Source of the DNA: Neurospora crassa OR74A
Taxonomy: Eukaryota > Ascomycota > Sordariomycetes > Sordariales > Sordariaceae
Assembly (NCBI RefSeq): GCF_000182925.2
Contig: NC_026507.1
Coordinates: forward strand, 3,844,001-3,908,000
Length of the DNA stretch: 64,000 nucleotides
Direction: 5' to 3'
The number at the start of each line of letters is the position of its first letter. Within the stretch, counting starts at the first letter, position 1. The position numbers and the translations under genes were made by a program. Shown here in pieces: positions 35,108-47,510 of the stretch. The notes under the pieces are model-generated. The model had not been told where the DNA came from, did no database searches, and saw only the letters and a list, made by a program, of their open reading frames with translations.

Positions 35108-36951
35108 GGTGCTGCCGTACTCGGTATGGTCTCTTCGGGGTCTCCTTGTAAGGTGTAGGTAGGTGTGAGTACGCAAAGGCGTTTGTGTAGAGGTAGTTCA
35201 GTTGGATATCAAAGAGGCGGCGGTGGTGGTAAGCCGAAGGGACCCGGTCGATGAAAGATGCAACAGTCGTAGAGATGGCCCAAATATTAGTTGGTTTTAC
35301 TATGCAAGGAGAGAAAGGGTCAGGTAGCGCGACAGCCCGGAGGACAACGGCATGAGAAGAACTGGAGCCCTGGGAGGCAAGTTGGGCAAGTGGAGGTTTC
35401 CTTTCAGTTCTTTGCTGTTTCGGCTTTTGGGGACTCGGAGTCGCCCCAGCCTCGGTATTGTATGAGGTACCTCTCTCTAGAGTCTAGAGGCGGACCTTGA
35501 CGATGGATGCTCCCGTCTGCGCAAGGGCCTGGCTGTTGCGAGGGAAGTATTGGAGTGACTCAGGAAACTGAGGTTGTTGATATCTGTGGTCTTTAGTTTT
35601 GAGCCCAAATCTGTGGTGATCTGGTGGTCTGATGATATTCAGGTGGTGTGCCCAACCTGATGTTGAAGCTGTCGTCTTGTACCGTTTGGGTTGTTGTGAT
35701 ACTTGACACAAAGTACCGACTGTGCTTCGGTTGATTGGAAAAAGTGACAGCGACGGACGTAACGAGAGACAATCAGTCAGTCACTGTCCGCAACCCAGTG
35801 CCCGGTTGTCCCCCAGTCCCGCTGTCGTCAGCCCACTGTGGGAGCTTAGGTACTGGCGGCTGACAGTGGCTGCCCTGGGCAGAAAAACATCGACCGCCTG
35901 CAGTTTTTACCTCTAGAGAGCTGACCCCGCTATGTCCATCATCCAGACAGCGCGACCTGTTGGAGTGAGATAATCTGACAGTGTTCAAGCAGTGTACCTC
36001 GGCATGTGTTTAACATGGAAGGAAGAGAAGTGTCCCACTCTGCAAGAGATCGGGTAAGATATTCGAGTGTATGGAAAGAACGATGGCCCAAATGAGCAAC
36101 CAGCTTTAGATTGAGCTTCGTATCAGATCTTTGACGGATCAAGATGTTGAGTGCTTGCTTGGTGAGTTGTTGTTGTGATGGTCCTCACTTGGTCGAGTCG
36201 TCTTGAAAGTTCAGTTGACTTCAGTTTGGTGGTCGGGTTGCCTTGGTGCACAGACAAGATGGCAAAAGAGGAAGGTCGCATAGTGGCAATAAGCGACGGG
36301 ACGGAATGCTGTACATCGCACTCAGTAAAGCTCTTCGCTGAAAAGGAAGGACGACAGGGGACTCTGCCGCTGAGACGAAATCCATGGCCAAAGTGAGTGG
36401 AAGTGGGGTCAATACCTGCAAAAGTGGAATCCCCAATCGCATAGGTCGCAGACTGTTTGGTGGACTGGAGCCGCCTCACCACCAACGGAAAACATTCAGT
36501 TCTACGCTACGTCGTTCCAGCGTGTAGACTGGAGCTCTGCCAACTGCCTCTTCCAGACCTTTTTTTTTGACAGGTACCTGCCTACCTCTCTACCTACACC
36601 TCTACCACCACCACCACATCTTCATACCTACCTACCTACCTCGACATTCTTTGGTCAGGTACCGACTACATACCCACTTCAACACCGGGCCAGCAAAAGA
36701 AGAGGAGCGACACTCGTTCATAACTCCGGTCCGGTCCAGTCAGTCCATTAGGTTGTGTCGTGTGTGTCGACCACATCGATCCCCAAGGGAAACGAAGAGA
36801 TACATAGAGGTTCACCCTGCGCCAACCCTCGACGACGAGCTGTCGATCTACCCTCCCGAGTCCGAGCTGCCCGACCATGTTCCGTTAAGCCTCGACCCCC
36901 ACATTAGAGACTTCAACAAATAATCCTTACCTCTACCCACCCGACGACATC
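35108..36951. promoter_or_regulatory. Divergent upstream region, helicase / GCN1
   Basis: This is 1.84 kb between two divergent translation-related genes. TACC-rich and ACC-rich DNA (36570-36665) lies in the probable GCN1 leader. A 118-codon frame (36567-36923) ends just before the GCN1 start but has no ATG and is out of frame with GCN1. No gene is supported in between. A tiny upstream ORF lies at 36877. Confidence 0.5.
36877..36888 (+). promoter_or_regulatory. Minimal uORF before GCN1
   Basis: ATG TTC CGT TAA, a three-residue upstream ORF. It has A at -3 and ends 63 nt before the GCN1 start codon. I see no other ATG between about 36600 and the GCN1 start, so scanning ribosomes would meet this first if the leader covers it. 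Confidence 0.5.
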
Positions 36952-39900
36952 ATGGCTGAAGACGCCGCCGCCTCGCCCGCCCCCGCGAGCACCCCCAGCA
37001 ACGCGCCCGCCGACTTTGATCTCGTGGCCGCAAAGGCTGCTCTGACCTCCTCGTCCACCTCGGCGCGGATTTCCCAGTTGCGCTCCATCGAGGAGAAGCT
37101 GTCCCAAAAAGGTGAGAGAGAACTACACCTTTGGCAGCTAGATACTTCTTAGCTTCCATGTGGGTTCATATCAGACTTGGAAGGATCAACAGGCTAACTC
37201 TCTGCTCTTGCGCTCTCTCTCCTGCCAGCCCTCGACCGACCAACAACCCTCGCCGTCCTCAAGGTGCTCTTCTGGACCCACGACTTTTACCACGATCGCC
37301 CTTCCCGTACCGCCGTCCAGAAATGCTTGGTAGCGCTCGCCCAGAACCGAGAGCCCGAAATTCTTACGCCTCTGGTCGCTGCCATTGGTCAGGAAATCAA
37401 AAAGGGTGCCATTGCGCCTGGCAGTGCCTTTACCTTGGTCGAATGGTGCAGCCTGTTGGTTCAGAACTTGGCCGGTACCCCCCTGTGGGAAAAGTTTGGA
37501 AAGGATCTCACCCTGTCCCTTGCTGAGGTGCTAGAAAAATGCTGCCAGCCTGCTTCTAGGGGAACCGTCAGCAAGTCCGCCCTCGTCATTACCCGCCGCG
37601 GCTTGAGGAAACTGGCGGCTGGAGATGACAGGGAAAAGGTCATTGAGGAGGCTGTCAAGGCCCTTGCTGCCAAGGGAACCCAGCCTACGGCCAAGTATGC
37701 CGTCCTGCTCGGTGTCATTGCTGGTGTCTGCTCCAGGAAACCGGAAGCCGTCCCCATCATCGAGAAGCTCAAGAGCCAGTACTTTACCTTTTATACCCGC
37801 GAAATTGTCGGTTCCAGGACACAGGTCCCCCCACACCAGGCCGCTGCCTTGTCCGATTTCTTCTCGAGCTTTGTCACTCTGGAGGATCTCGACAAGGAGG
37901 TCTTCCCGTCGTTGGAGAAGGGTCTGCTCAGAGCCCCTGAGGTGGTGCTCAACGACCTCATCACTCCTCTTGTCGGCGCCCTGCCACAAGACTTTGATCT
38001 TTCCGCTGCCCTGCACGGAAAGTTTGTAAAGCCCCTGCTCAACAATGTCAAATCTTCCAATGCCGTCATTCGTAGCGGCGCTGTCACCGTTTTCAAGGGC
38101 CTCGCTGCCCGGAGCAAGGACGTTGCCCTTCTTGAAAAGGTGGCTGATGAGGTTCTCAACCCACTAAAGACCGGGAAGCTCGCCTCTGCTGACCACAGAG
38201 TGCTTCACTCCGAGATGCTTGTTGCCTTGGTGGTGTCTACGGGTATTGCCAACAAGATTGCCAACGGCCTCCCTCTGGTAACAGGAAAGGAAGGAAACGA
38301 GGCAGCCTTGAGCGCCGAGACTGTTGCTCTCAACGCCAGCGCAGTCTATCTTTTGAATGCCGGCGAGGAGATACCCAAGCCTCTTGCTGATGCCTACGTC
38401 AAGGGGCTTGGCGAAAAGAAGCTGCCTGTCAGACGCACTTGGATCCTTCGCGCTGGTGATATTCTCTATGCCTTCAACAAGGAGAGCCAAGAAACTCTGC
38501 CAGCCAACTTCATCAAGTTCGCCGAGGCTGTCGTTACTCCCCTGGGAACTACTTTTGCTGAGGTCGTCGCGAACCCTGCGACTGCTGCCCAGAACGGTAC
38601 TGTTACCGGCGCTCTTGTTCTTTGCGCTGTCGAGTCGCTGATTCGGAGGGCGGAGAGCTCTACCTTTGAGGCCGTCTACAAGAAGGCCAATATCCAAAAG
38701 AACAGTTTGGCCGTTAATCCCAAGCCGTCCTACCTGTTCAACCCCAGGATATACGGCAAGTTTGCCGATGAGGATCTCAAGTGGCTGACCAGCGCCTTGA
38801 CTGCTGTTGCACCTTTCCTCAACGGTGTCGGTCTCCCGGAGAGGGTTGCCTGGGCTCAGGCTTTCATCTACGTTATTAGCTCGGCTGCTACTGGCCCCGA
38901 TGTCCGCCGCGACGCCATTGACGCTCTTTCCACCCTCTATGCTCAGTCCTCCGCCAAGGCCGAGGGGCCATCAGCTCTCCTCGCCGAAACCATTGTCGAA
39001 GGTCTTTGGCACTGGATTGAGGCGACCGAGGCAGCTGACAAGGAAAGTGCGGCGGCTTTGGCCAAGACCGGAACCTCCAACCTCCACCTCGTCCTCAAGG
39101 CTATCTGCTTGAAGCCCGAGGAGTACCAGAAGCGTGCTGGTGCGGAGCCTGACAAGACCAAGCTCGAATCCCAAATGTGCTCTCTGCTTGTCCTTGCCAA
39201 GTCACAGCTCATCCCCAGAGCGAGCTGGATCGATCTCTGCTTGAAGGTGGAAACCGATCCTGGTGAGCTTGCCAGGAAGTACGAGCAGCGTTTGCTTGAT
39301 GAGATCGTCAACAGGACACTCTACGAGCAAAAATCCGAGGCGGTGAGACTGGCGGCATACAATGCTGCTGCTGAGCTTGTCTTCGTCGCCCCTGAGACCA
39401 TGACTCCTCGCATTGTTGACCTCATTCAACAAAACCTCAAGGTTTCCGAGGTCCAGTCCGTTGGCCCTCTCGAGGCGGCCATCTTCCGTACGCCTGAAGG
39501 AACCGCCTTCGTCGATGTGCTGGCCAAGAAACAGAACGTCGTTCCTAACAAGAATGATCCCAACTACCATACCCTGAAGTGGGAGGAGGAGCTTCGTGAG
39601 CAGATTGCTCAGAAGAAGGGAGTGCAAAAGAAGCTTACAGCGGAAGAAAACGCCAAAGTCAATGCCCAGCTCAAGAAGGAAGCGGAGATCCGCGAGAGCG
39701 TTAGGCACGTCGCGGCCAACCTCTTGCGTGGCTTTGGCATTGTCAAGGCTCTCGCTACTGGTCCTCCCACTGATGCCAGCCGCTGGATGGGTCCCGCGGT
39801 CAAGGCTACCCTTAGTGTCATCGATGCTGGTGCAACTCTCATCACCGGTGAGGCCGGTCCTCTGGCTTTCATCTCCTGCTCAGAGTGCGTCACGTCTCGT

Positions 39901-42900
39901 GTTGGCCCTATCCGCCCCTTCATTGGTGTCGCTACCCTCAGGGCGCACAATGTTTCCGCGCTGCCTGAGAACCTTACCGAGGAACCTTTTGACGATCTTA
40001 TCACTCGTGCTCTCTATCGTCTCAGGTTCGCCGGTGAGCAGCGCCCGTTCGATGTCATCTCACTCATCTACATGCTCCCGCTCATCCTCCTCGTCCTCGA
40101 GAAGGGTGGCTTCGGTTCTAATGCCGATGACAAGGATGCCACGCTCGTCCTGGCCATCGAGTTCCTTTCCTTCCACACCGATGTCTATGCTGACGAGGCC
40201 ACCCCACGCGCTGAGATTCTTTCCACGTTGATCACCTCGATGCAGAACTACAACCAGCACTACAAGATCATCAAGGACTGCTTCTCCGACATGGTCCGCT
40301 GCATCGCTCCCAACATTTCTGCTGAGGAGATTGCCGTCCTTTCCCGCGGTGCCATTGTGCCTCAGGTCGCCGTTCGCACTGCGGCTCTACAAGCCATCAG
40401 TTCTGATGTTGACATGAGCGAGCTCTCCACCTCGGAAGAGATCTGGCTTGCTTGCCACGACGATGTCCCGGAGAACGCTGACCTTGGTCGTGATATCTGG
40501 GAGGAGAGCGAATTCCAGGTCACCGAGGAACTTGCCTTCAAGATGCTGCCCTACTTGGAAAGCAAGGATGGCCAGCTTCGCCGTGCCGCTGCCAAGGGCC
40601 TTGCTGAGGCACTCGGGCAAAACCTCTCTGCCGTCAACCCCATCCTTGAGAAGCTGAGGGAGTCCTACACTGAGCTCGCCAAACCTCGTCTTCCCGAGCT
40701 TGATGAGTTTGGCATGCCCAAGAAGAAGGACCTTTCTGACCCCTGGGAAGCGAGACAAGGCCTTGCCCTTGCCTTCCAGGGTATTGCACCATTGCTCCAG
40801 AAGAACCAGCTCGAGCCTTTCTTTGCCTTCCTCATTGACAACGGCCCCTTGGGTGACCAGAACGGTAACGTCAGAGCCCAGATGTTGGAGGCTGCCAACA
40901 CTGCCATCGAGATTCACGGCAAGTCCATCCTGGACAAGCTCATGAAGACTTTCGAGAAGACCCTTGAGGCTCCCGACAAGGGCACTGCTTTCGCGGATCG
41001 TGTCAACGAGGCTGTCATCATTATGTACGGTGCGCTGGCCCGCCATCTCAAGCACGGCGATGCCAAGATCCCTGTGGTTATTGACAGGTTGATTGCCACC
41101 CTGAGCACCCCTTCTGAGACTGTCCAGTATGCTATCGCCGAATGTCTCCCACCACTTGTCCGCACCTGCGGAGACAAGTCCAGCAAGTATATCGAGCAGG
41201 TCATTGAGACTTTGATGACTTCCAAGGATTACGCTGTCCAGCGTGGTGCCGCCTACGGTCTTGCTGGTCTTATCCTTGGCCGTGGTGTTAAGTCGCTTAA
41301 GGAGCACCGCATCTTGATCACTCTCAGAAGTGCCCTCGAGAACAAGAAGGAGGTCAACCAGCGCGAGTCTGCCATGATTGCTCTGGAGCTTCTGTCCACC
41401 ATCCTCGGCAGACTCTTTGAACCCTACGTCATTCAGATCGTTCCGCAACTGCTCGCTGGCTTCGGTGATAGCAACCCGAATGTCCGTGAAGCCGCGTTGC
41501 ATGCTGCCAAGTCTTGCTTTGCCAAGCTCAGCTCTTTCGGTGTCAAGAAGATTCTCCCTACCCTTCTCGATGGTCTTGACGAGGACCAGTGGAGATCCAA
41601 GAAGGGTGCTTGCGACTTGCTCGGTGCCATGGCCTACCTTGATCCCCAGCAGCTGGCTCAGAGTCTGCCGGAGATCATTCCTCCCCTTACCGCCGTCTTG
41701 AACGACAGTCACAAGGAGGTCAGACTTGCCGCCAACAAGAGCTTGAAGAGGTTCGGCGAGGTTATCGAGAACCCCGAAATTCACAGCCTTGTCGACATCC
41801 TGCTCAAGGCTCTCAGTGACCCTACCAAGTACACCGACGAAGCCTTGGACGCCCTCATCAAGGTTCAGTTCGTCCATTACCTTGATGCCCCCTCGCTGGC
41901 TCTCGTCAGCCGTATCCTACAGCGCGGTCTCGGCGATCGTTCCAACACCAAGCGCAAGGCTGCGCAGGTCATTGGCAGTCTTGCCCATCTCACAGAGCGC
42001 AAGGATCTTGTCGCTCACTTGCCTGTTCTCGTTGCCGGTCTTAAGATTGCCATCGTCGACCCCGTGCCGACTACTCGCGCTACTGCCTCTAGAGCCCTCG
42101 GATCTTTGGTCGAGAAGTTGGGCGAAGATGCTTTGCCGGACCTCATTCCGGGTCTTATGCAGACCCTCAAGTCCGACACTGGCGCCGGAGACAGACTTGG
42201 TTCCGCACAGGCCCTTTCCGAGGTCCTCGCTGGTCTGGGTACTTCCAGACTCGAGGAGACTCTGCCTACCATCCTGCAGAACGTCGAATCCTCCAAGCCT
42301 GCTGTTCGCGAGGGTTTCATGTCGCTCTTCATCTTCTTGCCCGTCTGCTTCGGAAACAGCTTCGCCAACTACTTGGCCAAGATCATTCCTCCTATCTTGT
42401 CTGGTCTTGCTGATGATGCCGAGTCGATTAGAGAGACTGCCCTCCGTGCTGGTCGTCTGTTGGTTAAGAACTTTGCCGTTAGAGCTGTCGATCTCTTGCT
42501 GCCCGAGCTTGAGCGTGGTCTTGCTGATGACAGCTACCGTATCCGTCTCAGCTCCGTCGAGCTCGTTGGTGATTTGTTGTTCAACCTTACCGGTGTCAAG
42601 GTCACTGATGGTGAAGATGAGGAAGAGGATATCGAGACTGTCAAGGAAGCCGGTGCTTCTCTCCGTGAGATTCTCGGAGAGGAAAAGCGCAACAAGGTCC
42701 TGTCCTCGCTCTACATCTGCCGTTGCGATACCTCGGGTGCCGTCCGCTCCGCTGCTGTCAGCGTGTGGAAGGCTCTTGTCCACAGTCCTCGCATTCTTAA
42801 GGAGCTTGTGCCCACTCTCACTCAGCTCATTATCCGCCGTCTCGGCAGCTCTAACATGGAGCACAAGATCATTGCCAGCAATGCTTTGGGCGAGCTGATA

Positions 42901-45244
42901 AGGAAGGCTGGCGACGGCGTTCTGGCGACACTCTTGCCCACTCTCGAGGAAGGTCTCCAGACCTCGAGCGATGTCGATGCCAGACAGGGTATTTGCCTTG
43001 CCCTCAAGGAGCTCATCGCTTCTGCCTCTCCCGAGGCCCTCGAGGATCACGAGAAGACGCTCATCTCGGTTGTGCGTACCGCGCTTACCGACCGCGACGA
43101 AGATGTCAGAGAAGCCGCCGCCGAGGCCTTCGATTCCTTGCAGCAGATTCTCGGCAAGCGTGCTGTCGAAGAGGTTATGCCCTTCCTTCTCACCCTTCTC
43201 GCTAATGAGGAGGAGGCTGAGAATGCTCTTGCGGCTCTGCTCACCTTGCTCACCGAGACTACTCGCTCCAACATGATACTGCCCAACCTCATCCCCAGCC
43301 TTATCAAGCCTCCTATTTCTTCCTTCAACGCCAAGGCGTTGGCTTCGTTGTCCAAGGTTGCCGGCGCGGCTATGAACCGTCGTCTGCCCAGCATCATCAA
43401 CTCGCTTATGGATAACATTATCAACTGCACTGACGATACTCTCCGCGAGGAGCTTGACGAGTCGTTCGACACTGTCATCCTGTCCATCGACGAGTACGAC
43501 GGTCTCAACATGGTTATGCAGACCTTGCTGCAGCTTCTCAAGCACGACGATCACCGCAGAAGAGCGTCTACCGCGTTCCACCTGTCCAAGTTCTTTGCTT
43601 CGGCCGATGTGGACTACTCGCGCTACAACCAGGATATCATCCGCTCTCTCCTGCTCTCGTTCGATGATAGGGACATGGACGTGGTCAAGTCTGCCTGGAG
43701 CGCGCTTAGCGAGTTCACCAAGAAGCTTAGGAAGGAAGACATGGAGAACTTGGTCATCTCTACTCGCCAGACCCTCCTCCAGGTTGGCGTTGCCGGCGTC
43801 AACCTGCGCGGCTTCGAGCTGCCCAAGGGTATCAACGCCATTCTCCCGATTTTCCTGCAGGGTCTTATGAACGGCTCGGCAGATCAGAGAGTGGCTTCGG
43901 CCCTTGCCATCTCGGACATTGTCGACAGGACCAGCGAGGCCTCGCTCAAGCCGTTTGTCACGCAGATTACCGGTCCGCTCATTCGTGTCGTTTCCGAACG
44001 TTCTACCGAGGTCAAGTCCGCCATTCTGCTTACCCTTAACAACTTGCTTGAGAAGATGCCTACGGCGCTCAAGCCCTTCCTGCCGCAGCTGCAGCGCACT
44101 TTTGCCAAGTCGCTCGCAGACACATCCAGCGACGTGCTCCGCAGTCGTGCCGCCAAGGCTTTGGGTACTCTTATCAAGTTTACTCCCCGCGTGGATCCTT
44201 TGATCGCCGAGCTGGTGACGGGCTCCAAGACTTCCGACGCCGGCGTCAAGACGGCCATGCTCAAGGCCCTGTACGAGGTCATCAGCAAGGCCGGCGCCAA
44301 CATGGGCGAGGGCTCTCGCACCGCCGTCCTCGGTCTTATTGATACCGAGGCGGACGAGCGCGACGACACCATGACCATCACCTACGCCAAGTTGTTCGGT
44401 GCCCTTGTCAAGAACGTCTCGGACGAGGTGGCTGCCCAGCTTCTCAAGAACAGAGTCCTGACCAGGGACTTTAGCAACTCGAGTGTTCTGGCTTTGAACG
44501 CCGTCCTGCTGGAGAGCCCTGAGACCCTCTTGGAGTCTTCGTTGGTGGATGACTTGCCTGAGCTTTTGTGCCAGGGCATGGCAAGCAAGAACGTGAGTCT
44601 TTCCTTTCCCTTCCCCACAGCAGCCTTTTTCACCTCCCCTTCCATCTCTCTCCCCATGTAAGCAAGGACCCTAACTAACTCATCCCCAGACCTTCATCAC
44701 CGAGAACTTCATCCTCGCCACGGGCAAATACCTCCTCTCCCCCGTGCCCAAATCCTTCGAAGCAACCAAACCCCTCTTCAGCACCATCTCCACCCTCCTT
44801 CCACCGGGCCAACCGACCGACTCGCGCCGTCTCGCCCTCGTGCTTGTTCGTACTCTAGCGCGCACCAACCCCGACCTCGTCCGTCCCCATCTGGCTCTAC
44901 TCGCCCCGCCCGTCTTCGCCTCAGTGCGCGACATGGTCATCCCCGTCAAGTTGGCCGCCGAAGCCGCTTTCGTCCAGCTTTTCGCGGTGGCCGATGAGGA
45001 AAGCAAGGTGTTTGAAAAGTACTTGGAATCGCAAGAAGGAAATATGGCGCCGAATGTCAAGAGGAGCATGCAGGATTACTTTAAGCGCGTGGCACTTCGT
45101 TTGGGTGCGCAGGTGCGCGAGCGTAGAGAGGCCGAGGGTGGAACGGGTGGATTGGGATTGAGCAATGATGAGGTGGAGGATGAGAAGGAGTTGATGAGTG
45201 TTGGACGGGTGGATGTCGCGGGTGGGGGGGAGATGTTTGATTAG
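36952..45244 (+). CDS. gcn1: GCN1, translational activator of the eIF2-alpha kinase GCN2
   Basis: GCN1 is a giant HEAT-repeat protein that binds ribosomes and the RWD domain of GCN2. It is needed for eIF2-alpha phosphorylation on amino-acid starvation, and it senses collided ribosomes. Three exons: 36952-37111, 37229-44592 and 44690-45244. They give 2692 aa, against about 2672 in yeast. Almost the whole length is alpha-helical HEAT repeats with alternating Leu/Ala/Val. The eEF3-like central block is clear around protein residues 1350-1650 (VREAALHAAKSC, DGLDEDQWRSKKGACDLLGAMA). The GCN2-binding region lies near residues 2150-2350 (KSAWSALSEFTKKL, VNLRGFELPKGINAILPIFLQGL). The N-terminus is Ala/Pro-rich. 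The intron joins keep phase and restore ALDRPTTLAVLKVLFW. The ATG at 36952 is the first good start after a three-codon uORF. Confidence 0.97.
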
Positions 45245-45908
45245 TTGGGGGAGAAGAAGAAGATGAAGCAGGAAAAAAAAAGCGGAAGGGAAAAGACATG
45301 AAGGAGGAAAAAGGAAAGCGAAAAGACCGCCGGTTGGGTAAAAGATGTTTTCTTTATATCTCTGTGCTGTACATTAGATAGAACTGTTGTGAAATAAGCG
45401 GTATGAAAAGTAATGTTATGTCTTGTAGCGTATATTTCGGTTGATGATGATGATGATGCCTGCAAGGTGTTTGGTTGGTTGGATGATCTTGTTCAGGAGA
45501 AGGCGGTGGGGGATGCCAATGCCCCTGAGTGAAGCGAAATGCGAAATGGCGGACGGTCGGTCGTGCGGTCTGATGATCAGCGTCAAGCATACAGCATGCA
45601 GTTGAACAAAAGAATCGCTAGCTGAAGCTCAGGTAGATATGTACATTACCTTGTGTGCTTTACATTTGTCGAATGAATATGTGATGATTTGGATGGTGTG
45701 GTGTTGTGTGGTTGATGTTGATACATGTGGTTAGCTGATGTACTTGTAGGTGTAGGTATATACAGTAGGTAGGTAGGTAGGTACTCACGAATGGCGCTAA
45801 CGATGAACGAGGCCAAAAATCGCCTTTACTACGCAGTATGCAGTATAATAAGGCATCCCAAGGGGCATGAACATCATCAAGCAGACAGACATCAGAATCA
45901 CGTCGACG

Positions 45909-45934
45909 TTTTTTTTTTTTTTTTTTTTTTTTTT
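45909..45934 (+). repeat. Poly-T run (26 nt)
   Basis: An uninterrupted T run followed by a further T/C-rich stretch. It is an ordinary homopolymer and is likely to be length-unstable or to contain assembly error. Confidence 0.85.
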
Positions 45935-46315
45935 CTTTTTTCTCTTTCTAGGATATTTCCATTCATTCGCATCGTCAATTCCATCATTGCTTTTGTATTC
46001 ATTCAGCACAGTACCTCGCTTTCTTCCTCTTATCTATCAAGTCCGTTTGTTGCTCCATGCTTAGGTACCTACCTACCCACGTACCTCTACAGTTGTCGTT
46101 ACAATAATACAAACTTCTCTACTGGATAGTAGGTATGCAGTATGGTAGATCATTACTTACTCGTGTCTCTCTCTTGAGTCTCGAGAGTTTCTTATCTCTC
46201 GAGCCTATACAATTTCCCAACTGTTTTTTTTTTTCCCGCATCTTCGCATCGTTCGCAGCGTTCGTTCATTCGTCCGTCCGTCCGTCGAATGTTGACACAG
46301 GAGATTATACCTAGA

Positions 46316-46336
46316 CTACACTATAGCATAGTGTAG
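46316..46336. repeat. Perfect 9-bp hairpin
   Basis: CTACACTAT and ATAGTGTAG are perfect inverted repeats separated by AGC. There are no T-runs directly after it and no adjacent gene end within about 1 kb, so a terminator role is unlikely. Confidence 0.6.
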
Positions 46337-47323
46337 CATGCGTAGCATAAGTTTCTGTGGAAGTCACTGACTGGCTGGCAACTATCTAGCTGGCAATAGA
46401 TGCAGATCAATACCCCCAGTGCCTACCTAGGTAGGTAGTGTTGTATTTCTTCCTTTGTTCCCACATGCTCCGTGTATGGTGCGATAAGGCAACTAGTTGA
46501 CAAGGAACTTTGTTCAGTCGTCGTTGCTGTTGTTCTCCGTCTTGCTGGAGGATGGGGAATGGGGGGACTTGTTGATAGAGTTCAGTTCACGAGATGCCCT
46601 TCAGTTGACAGAGCGACATCGTACTGGCAACACTTGGGTAATGGGAGTTAGGTATCCATCCTACCGCTGTGGTACAAGTAGGTAGGTAGGTAGTCATGAT
46701 CTTCACCGGTGGACCATACGTGGGCTCAGTAGGCCTTCATTGTTCTTCCTGTCTTCTTTCAGTCTTGGTTCATAGGGCAAGACCAGCTCATCTATGGTAG
46801 CAGATGCGTTCTTGAAGAATGTTGTCTTCCGTTAAAGTCAACATGAAAACCAGCAACTCTGATGGCCAGTCGCGCTACTGACATCGGATGTACTACTGCT
46901 GGGCGAGCTCCTTTTTCTCTTTTTCCGTAAGGCCGGTGGACTGCTATATCAAACACACAATCATAATGAATCATCATGAGACAAATGTGCTGCTGGTCCA
47001 ATCGCTTCCAATTGGCACCGTGATGCCGTGTAAGTGGCAGACCGAGTCGCATGCAATCCGCTAACAACAAGTGCTGAGAGCTGCTGCGACACTTGCTAAC
47101 GGAGTGCACAACGCTATTGAATCTCGCCACATGGTGGACCGGCAAAATTACCGTCACGCCGACACTGCTGTCAGGTCTTGAATGCAAGCGGAAAGCACGA
47201 GGCAATACACGGGGAGAGTGAAGGCACCGGGAGGCTTGGAAGGATATTTGGTGTTTGATGAGTGAATGGCAATTACAAGTCACTGCAGTTCCCGCTGCTG
47301 CTGCTGCTAGAGTCCGTCTATCG

Positions 47324-47330
47324 CACGTGA
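47324..47330 (+). promoter_or_regulatory. E-box CACGTGA in the eL19 promoter
   Basis: CACGTGA lies about 185 bp upstream of the eL19 start codon. It matches the core site of bHLH regulators of the Cbf1 type, which are used at ribosomal protein genes in several ascomycetes. The assignment is by motif only. Confidence 0.3.
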
Positions 47331-47510
47331 CCCGCCCCGTGACAGCCCTCACTAACCCTCGCCAATGGCAGGCATCGCTGGGTCCCCACCCGGCGAAACC
47401 CACAAACTGGTGGTGTGAGAAATTCTAAGATTCCGACCTTCCCCCTCAGCCCGTGGAAATTTCAATCCATCGTCAACCAGACCCGACCATCCACGCAGAA
47501 ATCCGTCAAG

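Larger units (their letters stand above)
45245..47510. other. Intergenic region with simple repeats; eL19 promoter at right
   Basis: No supported gene. The stretch contains a T26 run (45909-45934), a (GTAG)n run (45763-45782), (CGTC)n near 46271-46286, a 9-bp hairpin (46316-46336) and TAGGTA clusters (46424-46437, 46677-46692). A 203-aa minus frame (46792-47403) lies over the eL19 promoter but has no recognisable family. Confidence 0.55.

Noticed and set aside
36567-36923. 118-codon plus frame ending just before GCN1
   Set aside because: The second half reads like protein, but there is no ATG in it and it is out of frame with GCN1; better explained as GC-rich leader.
40387-43581. Two very long antisense frames (496 and 554 aa) inside GCN1
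   Set aside because: They mirror the strong C/G-ending codon bias of the GCN1 exon, have Leu/Ser/Arg-rich text without motifs, and lie wholly inside a well-supported gene.
46792-47403. 203-aa minus frame over the eL19 promoter
   Set aside because: No recognisable family, Arg/His/Ser-rich composition, and it covers the region where the eL19 promoter must lie.
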